Shown here piece after piece: positions 23,801 through 35,646 of a stretch of 64,000 bases of DNA. Origin of the DNA: Kryptolebias marmoratus (lineage: Eukaryota > Chordata > Actinopteri > Cyprinodontiformes > Rivulidae); contig NC_051438.1 of NCBI RefSeq assembly GCF_001649575.2, positions 23,296,816 to 23,360,815 on the forward strand. The letters run 5' to 3'. The first letter of the stretch is position 1; each line of letters begins with the position of its first letter. The position numbers and the translations under genes are program-made. The notes under the pieces were generated by a model, which ran no database searches, was not told the origin of the DNA, and saw only the letters and a list, made by a program, of their open reading frames with translations.

Positions 23801-24074
23801 AACTGAAATCAGGTGACTGACAGAAACATTACAGGTTATTCAAAATGTTCTTGTTCAAAATCCATTCTGTGAAGCAGCGTTCATTCATCTTTACTCCATT
23901 TGGCTGAAAGTGAAAAATTATACATTATGTCACATCAGCAGAATATTTGCTTTTGTGTACATCATCAATAAACACAAGTTACCCAAAGCCATTTCAAGAC
24001 ATACACGCCCATCCCATCACACTGCTTCTGTACATTTTTCCATCTGTTTTTTTTTACCAGATGTGTGTTTGCTT
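20864..24074. other. AT-rich non-coding DNA
   Basis: Homopolymer-rich: T9A8 at 21502-21518, an A run near 21643-21657, and a 10-bp inverted repeat AAAATAATAA/TTATTATTTT at 21730-21754. Frames do not exceed 81 codons. No repeat family recognised. Confidence 0.5.
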
Positions 24075-24094
24075 CAAATTATGTACATAATTTG
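24075..24094. repeat. Perfect 20-bp palindrome
   Basis: CAAATTATGTACATAATTTG is identical to its own reverse complement with no spacer. It could be a dimeric-protein site or chance; nothing nearby decides. Confidence 0.85.
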
Positions 24095-27000
24095 CAGCAA
24101 CACTGGTTTTACATGTTTCTCAAAAGCTGTTTGGGCCTCCACTTTGTGAGAAAAAAATACTCTGATGTAATTTGGACATAAAACACATCCATCCACACAG
24201 AGCAGATCATTCTGGCAGAAAGTTACAGAAAACAGCACTGAGACTGTGGTCAGTATGTTGAATAAAACGCCCATCAGACACTTACTGTATGTATGTGGGA
24301 TCAGCTGAGAAAATTTTAATGACATAAAAAGGTATAAGCTATTATATGACAGAGTAGATAAATATAAATACATGTGCCTAAATGACAAAATCAAAAAGAA
24401 CAACTTGTTCAGCTCGGCAGATGATGTTCCATGTTTGTGAAACACTCACACAGTGTGACATTCAGCAACATGAGGGACTGAAAAAAAAAAACTGTTGTCA
24501 TCTGTTGACGTCAAGGCATTTTTACACCGCTGAATTCTTGTTCCTCTCAGAACGTGTCAAACATGTCGGCCCTTCCTGATGTTCCTTCTTTTTCTCGGAT
24601 GGATTTTATTTCTTTTTGCTGTCAAGCACGGCCTGTTGGATTTGCACAGAAAGTTTTTCTGGCTGCCTGTTCTTAGAGTTAGAGCAACAACTTCCAAATG
24701 CAAATGCCACACTGCATACATTTTATCAGTTTAATTTAAAATTACAAAAATGGTAGCCCACATCTAAAATAACTTTTGAGCTATTTTTTTTTTCTTTTAC
24801 ATGAGAGCCTTTAAAAATGAGTGGTTTACATGTTGAAGAGAAGAGTTTCATTGAACACTTTCTCTAGTCTTTCTAGTCTTTCTCTAGTTTATTGTCAAAT
24901 AAAACATGAGTGCGCACACTTTGTCAGCTTAAACATAATTCTGTAAACGGCAAAAACGCTTACCTTTTTTTCTGCATCTAACTCAAGCTATCAAGTAAAA
25001 CCGAGCACTGCCAATTTTTCAATACCCTTAAAACTGCCAAAAGGGATCATTTTTACCCCTGTTTGTGTAGCAAAAATTGCATTTAAAGAGGCTGTACTTT
25101 GTTACTTTTTTACATTATCATAAGAAAATAAGTTAAAAAAAAGACTTGACAAAAAATTATTTTTTTTTTACCACACAGTTACTTTATCTTTGCCAAAATA
25201 GCTGTGGACTAAAAGTATTCACAAAAAGGATGATATCAAACAAATAACTAGTTTACATTTTGTGTAAATATTGTTGTGGAAAAGCATTTAGAGATAAGTA
25301 CTTGTTGATGATGCTATGCCAAATGGCTCTGTGTCCACTGTTATTGATTCAGCCTATTATATCATAGATCATAAAACACCAAGCAGAAATGGAGAGAAAA
25401 CCACAGAAGACTGGAGACTAAAAATGATTAGATAGTTATCCAATGAATCACAAAACATTTTCAATAAATGTTGATTCACACCCGCCCAAAGACTTCAGTA
25501 GCTTCTGACATCCGACGTACATGTAGTTTTCCACTTGCTACTCACTAGTGCATGCTTATTTTTATGTTTTTTTTTAATACATTCAGCTGAATCTGATTCG
25601 ACTGTCCTTGCTTTTTTATTTGTTCACCACAGTTGGATTTTGGGATTGTTTTGTGTTGGGCCTGAGACGTCTGATGCCTGATGTGCTTCTATCTGCAGAG
25701 CTCTAAGATGAAGTTATGCTTGGCTATATAGGCATCAAGCTTCAGTGGAGGAGCACTGTGCAATAAAAAACAAATAACAATAATAATATTAATAAAGGAA
25801 AACAATGCCGTATTTTTTTTCTTTTTCTTTTTCTGTTTTTTTTTCAGCTGTTCCCTCCTGCATGGGCTGCCACAGCGAGCAAACTTGCATGAAAGATTTG
25901 GTGAATTGTTTTATGCCGGTTCCTTCCTCACAACCTGGCCTCGAACCTGCAGACTCAGGATTAGAACATAATGCAGTTATATAATGTAATTTTATTAATT
26001 CTGTAAATAATGCATTACTCACTGAGGATGCCAAGTTTTTCAAGCTGCAAATTCTATCATTACTGGCATGGCATGTGCAAGCAGTAATATTGGTGCCTTT
26101 AAAAACTGAGCTGACAGTACAAGCTTTATTGAAACGTTAATTTTTTTCACCTAATGGACAACTGCTTTGTTATTCAAAGTATCAGCCCACACAAATGCAC
26201 TACACTATGCTCTGACTAACACTGAGCTGGCCCACAATCTGATCTGTTCCAAAGACGTAAGGAAGAGAGGAGTGGGCTGATAACAGAGGAAAAGATAACG
26301 GCGTCACTGAGTGTTAGAAATAGTAGTAACAGTACCAATACCGACTCGACCATGTTGATTTCTGACCACTCTTTCAGAGCAAATTATTGCCCTATAGCAC
26401 ACAGGTCAGTCCACTGTTAAACCCTTCATTAGCTTTAAAATACACTTCATAAACTCTCTGTGTTGTAAAGCTGCTTTAAAAAGATTATAGATGTGTCATA
26501 AACATTTATTGATTTCATATTCTTCTGCTTCTTCTGTATTAAATCTTGTCTGAGCATAGCACCAGCGGCTTAGAACGGCTAATGGAGTTGTGAGCAGTTG
26601 ACAAGCCTGTGAAGCTTCTGTCAGGCACATTAACATGGAAACACAATGCATTTGTTATCGGGCTTTGCCATGGAAACCTACAGACAACTGTTATTAAGTG
26701 ATCAAGGATGCTGTTGTTGTGCTGCTGGAATTTTTTTTGAAGAATATTAATTAGCTGACGGAAAAGAAATTCAAAGTGGTCTTGTTGCTATATGAATACA
26801 ATGCTAAATGGTTTATTTCTTTGTTCAACAAATTGAGGAACGTGCAAAGCTGTACAGCTTTAATCGCACTGTGGTCATGGTTGAAAGGCATACTCAAACA
26901 AAAGCTAAACAAAAACTATCTGCAGTTTTGTCTGTTGGTAAATATATTCCCACCATAATTTAGAAAGGAAACACAAACTGTTCCACCCACATCGTTCATG

Positions 27001-29336
27001 CTTACAAATAATACCTCACCAAACAAGACACAACACAAGTAGGTATTCTGAAGTTAGACAAACTAAGTTTGAAAGAAAATTTGTATATTTTTTTTTAAGT
27101 ACTGCAGCTGTTCAGTGCAGGATGGTTATTATTACAGTTCCAGTTAGTGTCATGAAAGATGGTGACAAGCTTGTGGTTCAGCCAGCAGCTGTTGCTCAGT
27201 AATTTACAGGTTTGTGAAAGAGTGCTCAACCAGCAAGAGTTGTAAGAGTATTTAGAGGTGTGAAATGAACTCCAGACTGCATGAATGAGCTGCCGGTAGA
27301 TGGATGTGTGCTTGTTGACTTTACTGCAGGGATATTTTTTTGTCTGTGGGGATTTGAATATGCTTGGTTTTCACTGCAAAAGTTAACACTTGGCAGAGAG
27401 AGCCTCAGGTTCTGTATACCAGTTGAAATGTGCATTTGTGTTTGTAGGCTGGAGACAATTCTGAGTTCATATCCCACAGAAAGGTTGTCAGCTATGTATG
27501 TATTTATCACATTTCCACAGCATACGAAAAAGAACTTAAAGTACCTTAAAGTTCACAGTAAAGTATCTTTGAAGAAGCAGAAAAAGTGGTAGATGAGTGA
27601 CAATATCATGATATTTAAGAGTAACTCAAAGATAAAGATTTCAAGGCGGCTTCTAAAGAATGCTTTATTGTAAACCTTTACACAACATCACTTTTGTTTC
27701 AAATGATTGTTTACAGAAACATTTCTGGTTATTATAACACTAAAGACTGTTGGACCATGCTTGCAGTGTGCTGCAAAGCATTTTTGTGTTATATGATATG
27801 ACTGTGCTGGGTGGACCTAGTTGGAATAATTCTATAATGTTGAAGTAATGCAGTTAAAAAATTAACAACATAATAGCCACTTAAAAAATAAAAACATTAA
27901 TAAGGTTTGCTTTAGATAAAAAAATATAGCTCCTAAATAAGCCCTCTTCTGAGTAGCAGTGGGCTTTATCCACCTGTGAAAAATTCTAAATCTAAAATAA
28001 ATAAATAAATACAATTACTCTGGTTTTTTGGGTTACTGAACTTCGCACACTGCTGCAGACTGACAGACAAAGCATGCAATGAGGATCCATTACAAATAAA
28101 ACAATGACACTTTGAACATAAACCTCAGACTTCTAAGGTGTGAGTACTTCACTCTTCATTAGTTGTCTTAAGACACAGTTTCAAACTGTGGGTATTTTTT
28201 CACTCTAATAATAGTAATCTAGTAGTTTACTGCAGAATATTGCAGGGTTAAGACAAGATGTAACAAAGCCACCATTCAGGGTCATAATGGGTACTGAAGG
28301 GTTAGAACAGCAACCAGAAGCCTGAAAATTCAGAGTTCCTATTCAATGTAGGACCTACTCTTTCTTTTTTTCTTTTTGTTTTACTTTAGAGCTTAATGTT
28401 CTGTACATTATACACATGAGTGGATGTCAAACTAGTACTTATGTGAAAATGATCTATATTTGGATACAGGACCCTGTTAAATGTGAAAAAAGTTCAAAAA
28501 ATTTGCTTTTTAATGTTCACTGTAATAGCTATATTAATGGTTCTCAGGAAAAAAAAATATTTCAAATATATTTCAAATGAGATATTTTATTTCTCAGATT
28601 TCAGTTTCAGCATCTGGAACATTTCAAGTTGAGGTTATAGGTCAATGATGGAGGACGTGAAAAGAAAGCTAGCTGTTGAACTTGAAAGAGTAAGTTCAAC
28701 AAACGACCACTTCAGGAGAAAAAAACTATTTTAAATGGAATTGCAGAAAAAAGTTAACATGAAGTCAGAGTGTAAAGCTGCTGTGCTTTGTTGAATCTTG
28801 CTCTCATGACCAAAATCAGAAAATGTATAAAAGTGGAATTTACAAAGCTCTTATATCAATAAGATTCAGATTTTTTTCTGAATGAGGACCCTCATATGTG
28901 GTTCTGCATGACCACTGAACCTGTTTTCAACCATTTAAATAAAACCATCTTCTTCTTCTTGTAGCTGTTGAGGAATAAATCCAAAATATTTTGTATTTAT
29001 TTCTGTATTTGTATCTGTTCCTTCGAATGAGTTCTGTAACATGACCATGGACACAAATTCTAAGACTTCACCCATGTCAGACTGACTGTCTGTGTTTCTG
29101 CACAAGTATTCTAAAAATAGCTTTAGATGACTGGAATACAGCAGTTTATATCAGGTACTATCAGTTTACAAAAAATCAATATATTGTACAGATGATCCAT
29201 TATTGTAAGATTTTCTCGTAGAGCCTTTGGAGAAAAAAGTGAAAAACACTCATCAGGCTTTGAAACAGTTTGTTTGCTTGTTTGTTTTAGTTGATTTTTC
29301 ATATGCCTTGAGCTAACTGCTAACATGTTTGAAGCA
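24095..29336. other. AT-rich non-coding DNA with a possible conserved element
   Basis: The longest frame is 123 codons (minus, 24074-24445), hydrophobic and unassigned. The interval 26620-26760 has two CATGGAAAC words (26634-26642 and within CCATGGAAACC at 26668-26678) plus TATTAATTAGCTGA, a composition common in vertebrate conserved non-coding elements. AAAT repeats lie near 27998-28012 and a duplicated ATTTCAAAT word near 28558-28577. Confidence 0.45.
28675..28700. repeat. Perfect 9-bp inverted repeat with 8-nt loop
   Basis: GTTGAACTT and AAGTTCAAC flank GAAAGAGT. The transcript would fold into a compact stem, but no flanking T-run or gene suggests a terminator or a small RNA. Confidence 0.8.
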
Positions 29337-29622
29337 GGAAGCAGTGGCTGCCAAAAGGTCACAGAACTTGTTGTGATTGCTGGCTTGGATTCGCAATCCT
29401 GCTGGAATTATGTGTAGGAGAACAAATGAGTAACTGCTGCCCTCAGAGTGCCCTTGAGCAAGTCAATGAGCATCAGAAATGGACTTATCCACTCGCCAAA
29501 CCAGGCTCCCCGCCCCAGTGCGTCAGTGTTTAAACGTCTGAAGCTTCCTCCTCTGTACCTCCTCCCCCAGGCACTTATAATTAAGGATGTGCTGGTAAAT
29601 CATTTTCCTACGCAAGTAAATG
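29337..29622 (+). mobile_element. tRNA-derived SINE with LINE-type 3' tail (decayed)
   Basis: GAAGCAGTGGCTG near the start and GGATTCGCAATCC at 29387-29399 resemble degenerate A and B boxes of a tRNA-derived RNA polymerase III promoter. AACTGCTGCCCTCAGAGTGC and CCTTGAGCAAG follow (29432-29462), a body segment common to fish SINEs. Near the end come CACTTATAATTAAGGATGTG, TGGTAAA and TTTTCCTACG, which parallel the usual CACTGCTCC..AGGATGGGTTAAA..TTTCCCTACGGG ending that such SINEs share with partner LINEs. The overall order is preserved although single positions are eroded. The exact family is not assigned, and the termini are approximate. Confidence 0.6.
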
Positions 29623-30125
29623 TTTGAAAATACCAAATGTGTTCAGAGAATGTTTCTACATGTGTGTGTATGTGTTTGAATACCTGTGTGGGCCTGCAGG
29701 CAGGAAAACCTTATCCTCATCTGACTGCATGAAGTGCAGCTGGTGCTAAGGATGTTTACAGTGTAAGTGGTAACCCCTATAAGACATTCCCTGAGTCACT
29801 AAGGAGGAAGTAGTTCTTATCAATCCCCCATATGATTGACTAGGAATGACTGCAGTAAATCCAAAATGTACATCAAAGCTTTGGTAGGGGTAACTAGTTA
29901 GCATAAACTGCAAGCATAGGCTAAATGTATAAGAAAATAAACTGCTGCAACTAAATGCAACAAAAATAATACTCCCGTGCCTTATCTATTTGTTTTATTT
30001 TTTCTTTCAGCTGCATTTCCTTATTTAAAACCATTTAAAAGCAGAAAAAAGTAACATAACGACTGATGAGCTTTCAAAGCAATGCTAGTGTGGTTTAGTG
30101 TTGGTGGTTTATTTGTCTGTTTATT
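29623..30125. other. Non-coding DNA
   Basis: A short TG-rich stretch near 29660-29680 and no reading frame or repeat I can name. Confidence 0.5.
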
Positions 30126-30262
30126 TAAAAACTGACAAAAAGATTTTGATGAAATATTCTGGAAATGTTGGGGATGTCACAAGAAAACAAGTCATTAGAT
30201 TATGGTGATGACGGTGACCTTATTGCCTTGGCAGAGGTTTGCACTCTCTGAGTGGTTCTACT
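30126..30262 (+). repeat. Fragment of a dispersed teleost repeat, class unknown
   Basis: The succession GAAATATTCTGGAAATGTTG, GATGTCACAAG, GTCATTAGATTATGGTGATG and GGCAGAGGTTTGCACTCTCT then GAGTGGTTCTA is one I recognise from repeated sequence in fish genomes. It encodes nothing. The class and boundaries are unknown. Confidence 0.45.
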
Positions 30263-30408
30263 TTTTTTGTAACATTCCTCTGAAGCTCAGTAAAATGTCT
30301 GCTGGTTAAAGCAGCCTTTTGTCATTCAAATCTTCAAAAAAATGCTTTAATTTTTTAAAACTGTTCCCACAGCGATTCAGCATTACATTGCTCTCATGTT
30401 TCTCATTT

Positions 30409-30894
30409 TGTCGGGTTTGGTGGATGGTGGGACTCAAGATGCAGACTTATAACGAGAGGCTTAAAGAAAGAACAATTTCTTTAAATACAAAAAAACAAAC
30501 AAAAGGCCAACGTGGCTGCAAGTAAAAACTAAATACCAAAAACCAGGGTTGCAAAGACACAAGGGCGGGACACGAGGGGGAACCACACAGGAAATTGAAG
30601 TAACAACAGACCAGTGAGTAAGTGGAAGAAATTACCAGGTTTTAAAGACTGAAGGTGAGTAGGTGAAGTGGGCACAGGTGAGTGATTACTAACTTGGGGC
30701 AGGTGTAGATGGGCGGGGCAGGCAAACAAGTGATTGGCTGAGGACAAGTGAATATGACAAAAAACACAGAGGGCACAGGGAGCAAAAAAAAACAAAACTA
30801 AAGACAGTAACAATCAAAAATAACAGAATTGAAGAAACAAACTTAATACAAAATAAACTCAAAAAATAACTCAATCCAAACCCCAATCCTGACA
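30409..30894 (-). mobile_element. Solo LTR, 486 bp, target duplication CATTT
   Basis: The block starts TGTCGGG and ends TCCTGACA, so it has the TG...CA termini of LTR retrotransposons. It is flanked by a perfect 5-bp duplication CATTT at 30404-30408 and 30895-30899. On the minus strand it begins TGTCAGGATTGGGGTTTGG, a usual start for fish LTRs, and a TATA-like CTTTAAAACC lies downstream; hence the minus orientation. No primer-binding site, gag or pol sequence is attached, so it is probably what remained after recombination between two LTRs. The superfamily (Gypsy-type likely) cannot be proven without the internal region. Confidence 0.82.
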
Positions 30895-30899
30895 CATTT

Positions 30900-33800
30900 A
30901 GTGATCACATTTTGTCTGTGCACATGCACGCATATCAAATGTACCAAATGCACAACTACAGGGTGTAGCAGATGTCTTGATTACTTTAGGCCTTTTCAAA
31001 AATGAGTTACACAGCCCTGATGGCTTTAATAATCCGTTGAAGCAACATCATTCTGTCATTCAGGCACTGGTTACATTTCTGATAATGTTTCTTATAATTT
31101 CATTAGGGTATAATAACCTATAAAACTATGAATGTCCACATTGATTTGCAACATGTGGAGTAATATAAAAGGTCATTCAGGGAAAAGTTGCTTTGGCAGC
31201 TGTCTGGAAATAATCGCAATAAACGAATGTAACCAGTATGACAGCTGCATCACTGAGTAGCTTAAAGGAGATACACAAAACCTTGTTGAAGATTTTAACT
31301 ATGTGCCTTTACAATGCTTTCATATTTCAGAATCAAAAGCTTTCAGCTGCATCGCCAAGTTGTGCTTATCTGGATTGGATTCTGAACTTTAAATCACAGA
31401 TATACCAACTCCATTTCTAATTTATAAATGTTTATATACTTGCTCCACTGTATTGCATTGCCATTTTGTTCTTTATAAGAGATTTTTTTTTTTAACTTCA
31501 TTAGAGGCATTTGGCACTTCCCATGTGTTTATTCATACACTTGTGTACTGGAAATGCTTCTATAAGACTGTGGGAGTTGTGAGCTCTGTTTGCTTGTTTC
31601 ACCTATTGCATTTTTTGTGTGGCGTTTATTGTTCTCACATGCTGCCAGCTTTCCTTACAGGATTATCATTAACGTTTCCTGACACAGTGGAGAGCTGTGC
31701 AGGATGATGGAGATGGTGGGAAACTCTCTCACCCACACTTAACGGGAGGTGTCTATGTGTGTGTGTGTGTGTGTGCAGACTGGACCTGTGTGGGAATAAT
31801 GAATCAGGACTTAGCTGTGGTAATATATCTTCATTAAAGTCATTTTCCTGAAGAGGTTTCTGAGGGTTGGTGTGGAGCGGAATAAAGGGAGGAGAAAGAG
31901 ATGGAGAGGGAGGAGAGCTGTGAGGAGGACAGCTGTGTGTCCCTCCGTGGATCATCTGGAAGAGCAGCTGCTGCTTCGCTACCTTTGCCTCTTCCTCTCG
32001 CTTCCTACCTATTCTTCCTCCTTCTCGCCCTCAATTGCCTGCCCAAATTACCCAACATCTTCATTAATGTTTTATTACAGCTGAGTCAGCCACTGTAAAC
32101 CACTGCCACATTACCCCATTTGGGAGTGGGTGTGAGTTTCATGCATTCAGCTTGAACTCTGATTCACAAAAGGATCAGAAACTATTTGTAAAATCAGATT
32201 TCAAACCTGACTTTTCTTTTTGTTATATGCCATCTTTATTTATGTTTTTAATATACAGATAATTATATTAATATTTACAGCAATGATGGTTGCTATTGTT
32301 TTTACAAGCTGCTGTTGTAAAATTAGTTATCTCTAACTCTGGTTGTATATATTTGTTATGTCATGCAGGAGCAGAATACACACTAGACTAATGACAAGGC
32401 TCCAGTTGTACGCACAAATCTGCTAACTTTTTGTTCATTTGAGCTTTTTACACACTTCTGGTCTAGAAGTCATTTAAAGCTGTTATGCATGGCCAGTATA
32501 TTTAAGTACTCCCCACAGATTTTCAGTTATCTTGAGTTTAGGGGAGAGTTTGGGCAAAATCCAATGCTTGAGCCCTTCCTGTGCTCTGTCTGTTTTAAAC
32601 CATTTTTCTTTTGCAGAGGTTGTTTTCAGTTCAAGTTTAACACATTTGCATCAGGGGTTTGTTGACATTTATTTATTTTTCTTTCCTTCCCTTTACTGCC
32701 AAAAAGCTCCTCATCTGCTGGCAGACATTAAATGAAAAATCTGTCCACCTCCATACTAAAACACTGTCAAGAAGTTTCTTTTTTAATCAAATTATGTCTA
32801 TTTTCCCCCACAAATCTGCCTTTGATAATAGTGGCTAATTTCAGTCTCAACACTTGATTTGCCCAGAGCTCTTGTATCCAAAACTACTGTGGCTTTTTCA
32901 GATACAGGCTTTTTGTGATAAGGTCACTGGTAATGATCTATCTCTGAAGGCTGTACTTTTGTTTTAGAACTGCATAGTATTGTCAGATATTGTCAGATTT
33001 TGCACACTGAAAATCACAATCGTGAGCTGCCTTGCTATATTTGTAGTCTCCCTTTGTCTCTTCTCGGTGAAACTAAAGCCCTTTTTAGACATGCACCTCT
33101 TTTCATTAATGTGACTGTAACTAAACACGCCATATTTGAATGAGATCCTCCGTGTTTTCTGTAACAACTTGTGAAGGTATTCTTTGAAGGTCAGACATAG
33201 TATAATTTCGGTATCACTTTTATCATGGCACAAATCTGGACTGCATGTAGTCTCATTCACAGGCATGCTCAGTGGTGGTTTTAAATCAGCTGTTTGAGAA
33301 ATAAAAATTCAAATGAACTGAATGAAGATCAAATGCACAAGCTCTTATTCAGAAAATATGAACAGGTAAGCAAATAGACAAAACATAAAGAAGAATATCA
33401 GAGAAAGACTACAGGTATCCTCCTCGTGGATAATATGATATATTTTCATGCAATTCACAAATCTTAACATTGTCTGTGACACCACTAAAGTAACATCATC
33501 ATCCATACGAACAGCATGCCTCACGCAGCTCTTTGACTCTTTCTAATCTGTTTTATTAATCTCTATTTTTTTATAATTTTGTCTGTCCACCCAAAATAAT
33601 ACTTTGCCAATATTAAATCAATGGGCAAAGACATTAAATTACTAACGCTTGAGTGCTTCTTCCTCTACATTTCTCAAATCTGAACTCCAGTTATCTAAGC
33701 ATTATTCATACCACTCTGAGCACCAATTTGCTGGATCAAAAGTGTTTTCAAAATTGTTTAATTCTATTTAAAAGTGTAAGGGTTTTCAAATCTAAACTTG

Positions 33801-35065
33801 TGATAATTTGTCTTTGATTGAAATTAATATTGTGCATTGCCAGTTGATTAAATGTTCTTTGTTGTTCCCTATTAATCTTATATTTGCCTCCTTCCATAGG
33901 ATCAGTAAAACATGTACTGCAGTACATTGTTATCAAAAGTGCCAACTTTGCTCCATTTTTAAAAACAAGTTTCAAATACTTGAGCAGACTTGGCACTTGC
34001 AGACACTTGAAGTACTCTTTACACAACACATATTTTAGTTTTGAATCAATCGTTTTTTTAATCTTAATGCTTAAACTTTAATTTGTGGATCTTATTTTTG
34101 CAGAGCTTAGTTAATATCAGCAAACAGCCACTTCATGACACACAGTAAAATAATTATCTATGAAATTCTTCTGCCTTCTCATTTTCTTTACCTCCACTCA
34201 TTTTTCTCCATCTCCCTTTAACCATTTATGAAATGGAGATCTCAAGCCAATCTAAGCTGGCTGCTTGAGTTTATGGCTCTGCATCCACAATCCCTGTTGT
34301 GTGTGCATCGAAACAGGCATCTGTAGAGTCTTCTGAGCAGAAAGGCTGACCTTCAGTGAACTCCATCTATAATCCACAGGACTGGCAAGAGATGCACGGT
34401 CATATTTCCACTCTGTTAGTTCTGCACTTCTTGAACCTTTCAAGCCATTCTGAACATACTCAGCGCACACATGGGCGTGCTCCCCTCAGAACCTTTCCCA
34501 CTGGCACACTGCAGAGGCCATAAATTGCACAAGATATAAAATATGCACACAGGCTCAGTTGCGTGCTGTGGTTTATGGTCTGTGAACTACTCTAGATGGA
34601 TTAACCGCTGACTCTCCATCTTATTATGTTATAAGCAAGAGAACTTGTCAGTTTTGTGTGCATGTGTATATTTATATACATACACACGGATCCATCTATA
34701 CATATATATGGCAAAACAGAGATCTCAGTCAATCCAAAGCTGTAGACACCCACACAGTGATGAGCCGAGCTCTATCCAGGCACAATAATTAACACCTGTG
34801 CGGTTGTACAATAGCTGTGTAGGACCATTTAACAAAATAAAACACTAACAAGACACCACTAACAAGCTGAAACACACACGTATTATTCTCTTCCTACACC
34901 TAAAGTGCCCAACACACAGAGGTAAAAAAAACAAAAAACAGAGGTTTTAATAAATTTGATGAACCTCTCGTTTGAATTCATTCACATTACAGTTTTTTTT
35001 TAAATGCTTATAGAAAATGATTTGTGTTTTTATTAATTTCCAGAAAAAAACATTTTTTCTACAAC
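30900..35065. other. AT-rich non-coding DNA
   Basis: Includes a TG microsatellite at 31756-31775, a C/T-rich patch at 31975-32035, and an imperfect hairpin at 34656-34687 built from GTGTGCATGTGTATAT and ATATACATACACAC around TT. Frames of up to 106 codons lack recognisable domains. Confidence 0.5.
31756..31775. repeat. TG dinucleotide microsatellite
   Basis: Ten uninterrupted TG units within a GA/GT-rich stretch. Confidence 0.9.
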
Positions 35066-35070
35066 GTTTT

Positions 35071-35641
35071 TGTCATAAACTCTAGAGTTTCTGTCCAGAG
35101 AGCGAAACCAAAACCACACACGGAGACGAGGATAACGGTAAGTGCATTTATTAACAGGTGAAGCTATATACAGTGGTCGGAGTCTGGAGGAGTCTGCAAG
35201 ATAAGGAGAACTGGGTGAGTCTCGGGTACAATTCAGTTCCAAGATGGTAGCAAGGATTTCAATGTCTCTTTGTTTGCTTACAGGTCCTGGAGGAGGTTTG
35301 CGGCGTCGAGCAGGAGAGGTGCGGTTCCAGTGGTTCCAGGAGACGAGCCAGTTACAGCAAGGTAAGTATCAGCGGTTATCCAGGTAAGTAGTTCTTCAGA
35401 TCCGTAGTCGTGGCGTGGCAGAAAACCTGAGTCGTAGGCACAAACAAAGAACGTGAGTAGCATAAGTTAGGTTAGACGCTGAGGCGGAGAATCTAACCCA
35501 GAAGGTTCGACGCTCCAGCGAAGATCTGATCCCAGCCTGCTGCTTAAGTACTGGCTGGTCTTATCAGTGGAAACTGGAACACCTGTGAAAGAATGATTAG
35601 TGGCTCTGCCCACAAGGCGGAGCCAAACCCAGATCCTCACA
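35071..35641 (-). mobile_element. Solo LTR, 571 bp, target duplication GTTTT
   Basis: Termini are TGTCATAAAC on the left and CCTCACA on the right, with a perfect 5-bp duplication GTTTT at 35066-35070 and 35642-35646. On the minus strand the LTR starts TGTGAGGATCTGGG. It carries a TATA-like CAGTACTTAAGCAGC around 35540-35554 and an AATAAA polyadenylation signal (complement of 35147-35152) about 80 bp before its end: the expected U3-R-U5 order. Its GC content is higher than its surroundings and CpG sites remain, suggesting a fairly recent insertion. No internal retroelement sequence is present. Confidence 0.88.
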
Positions 35642-35646
35642 GTTTT

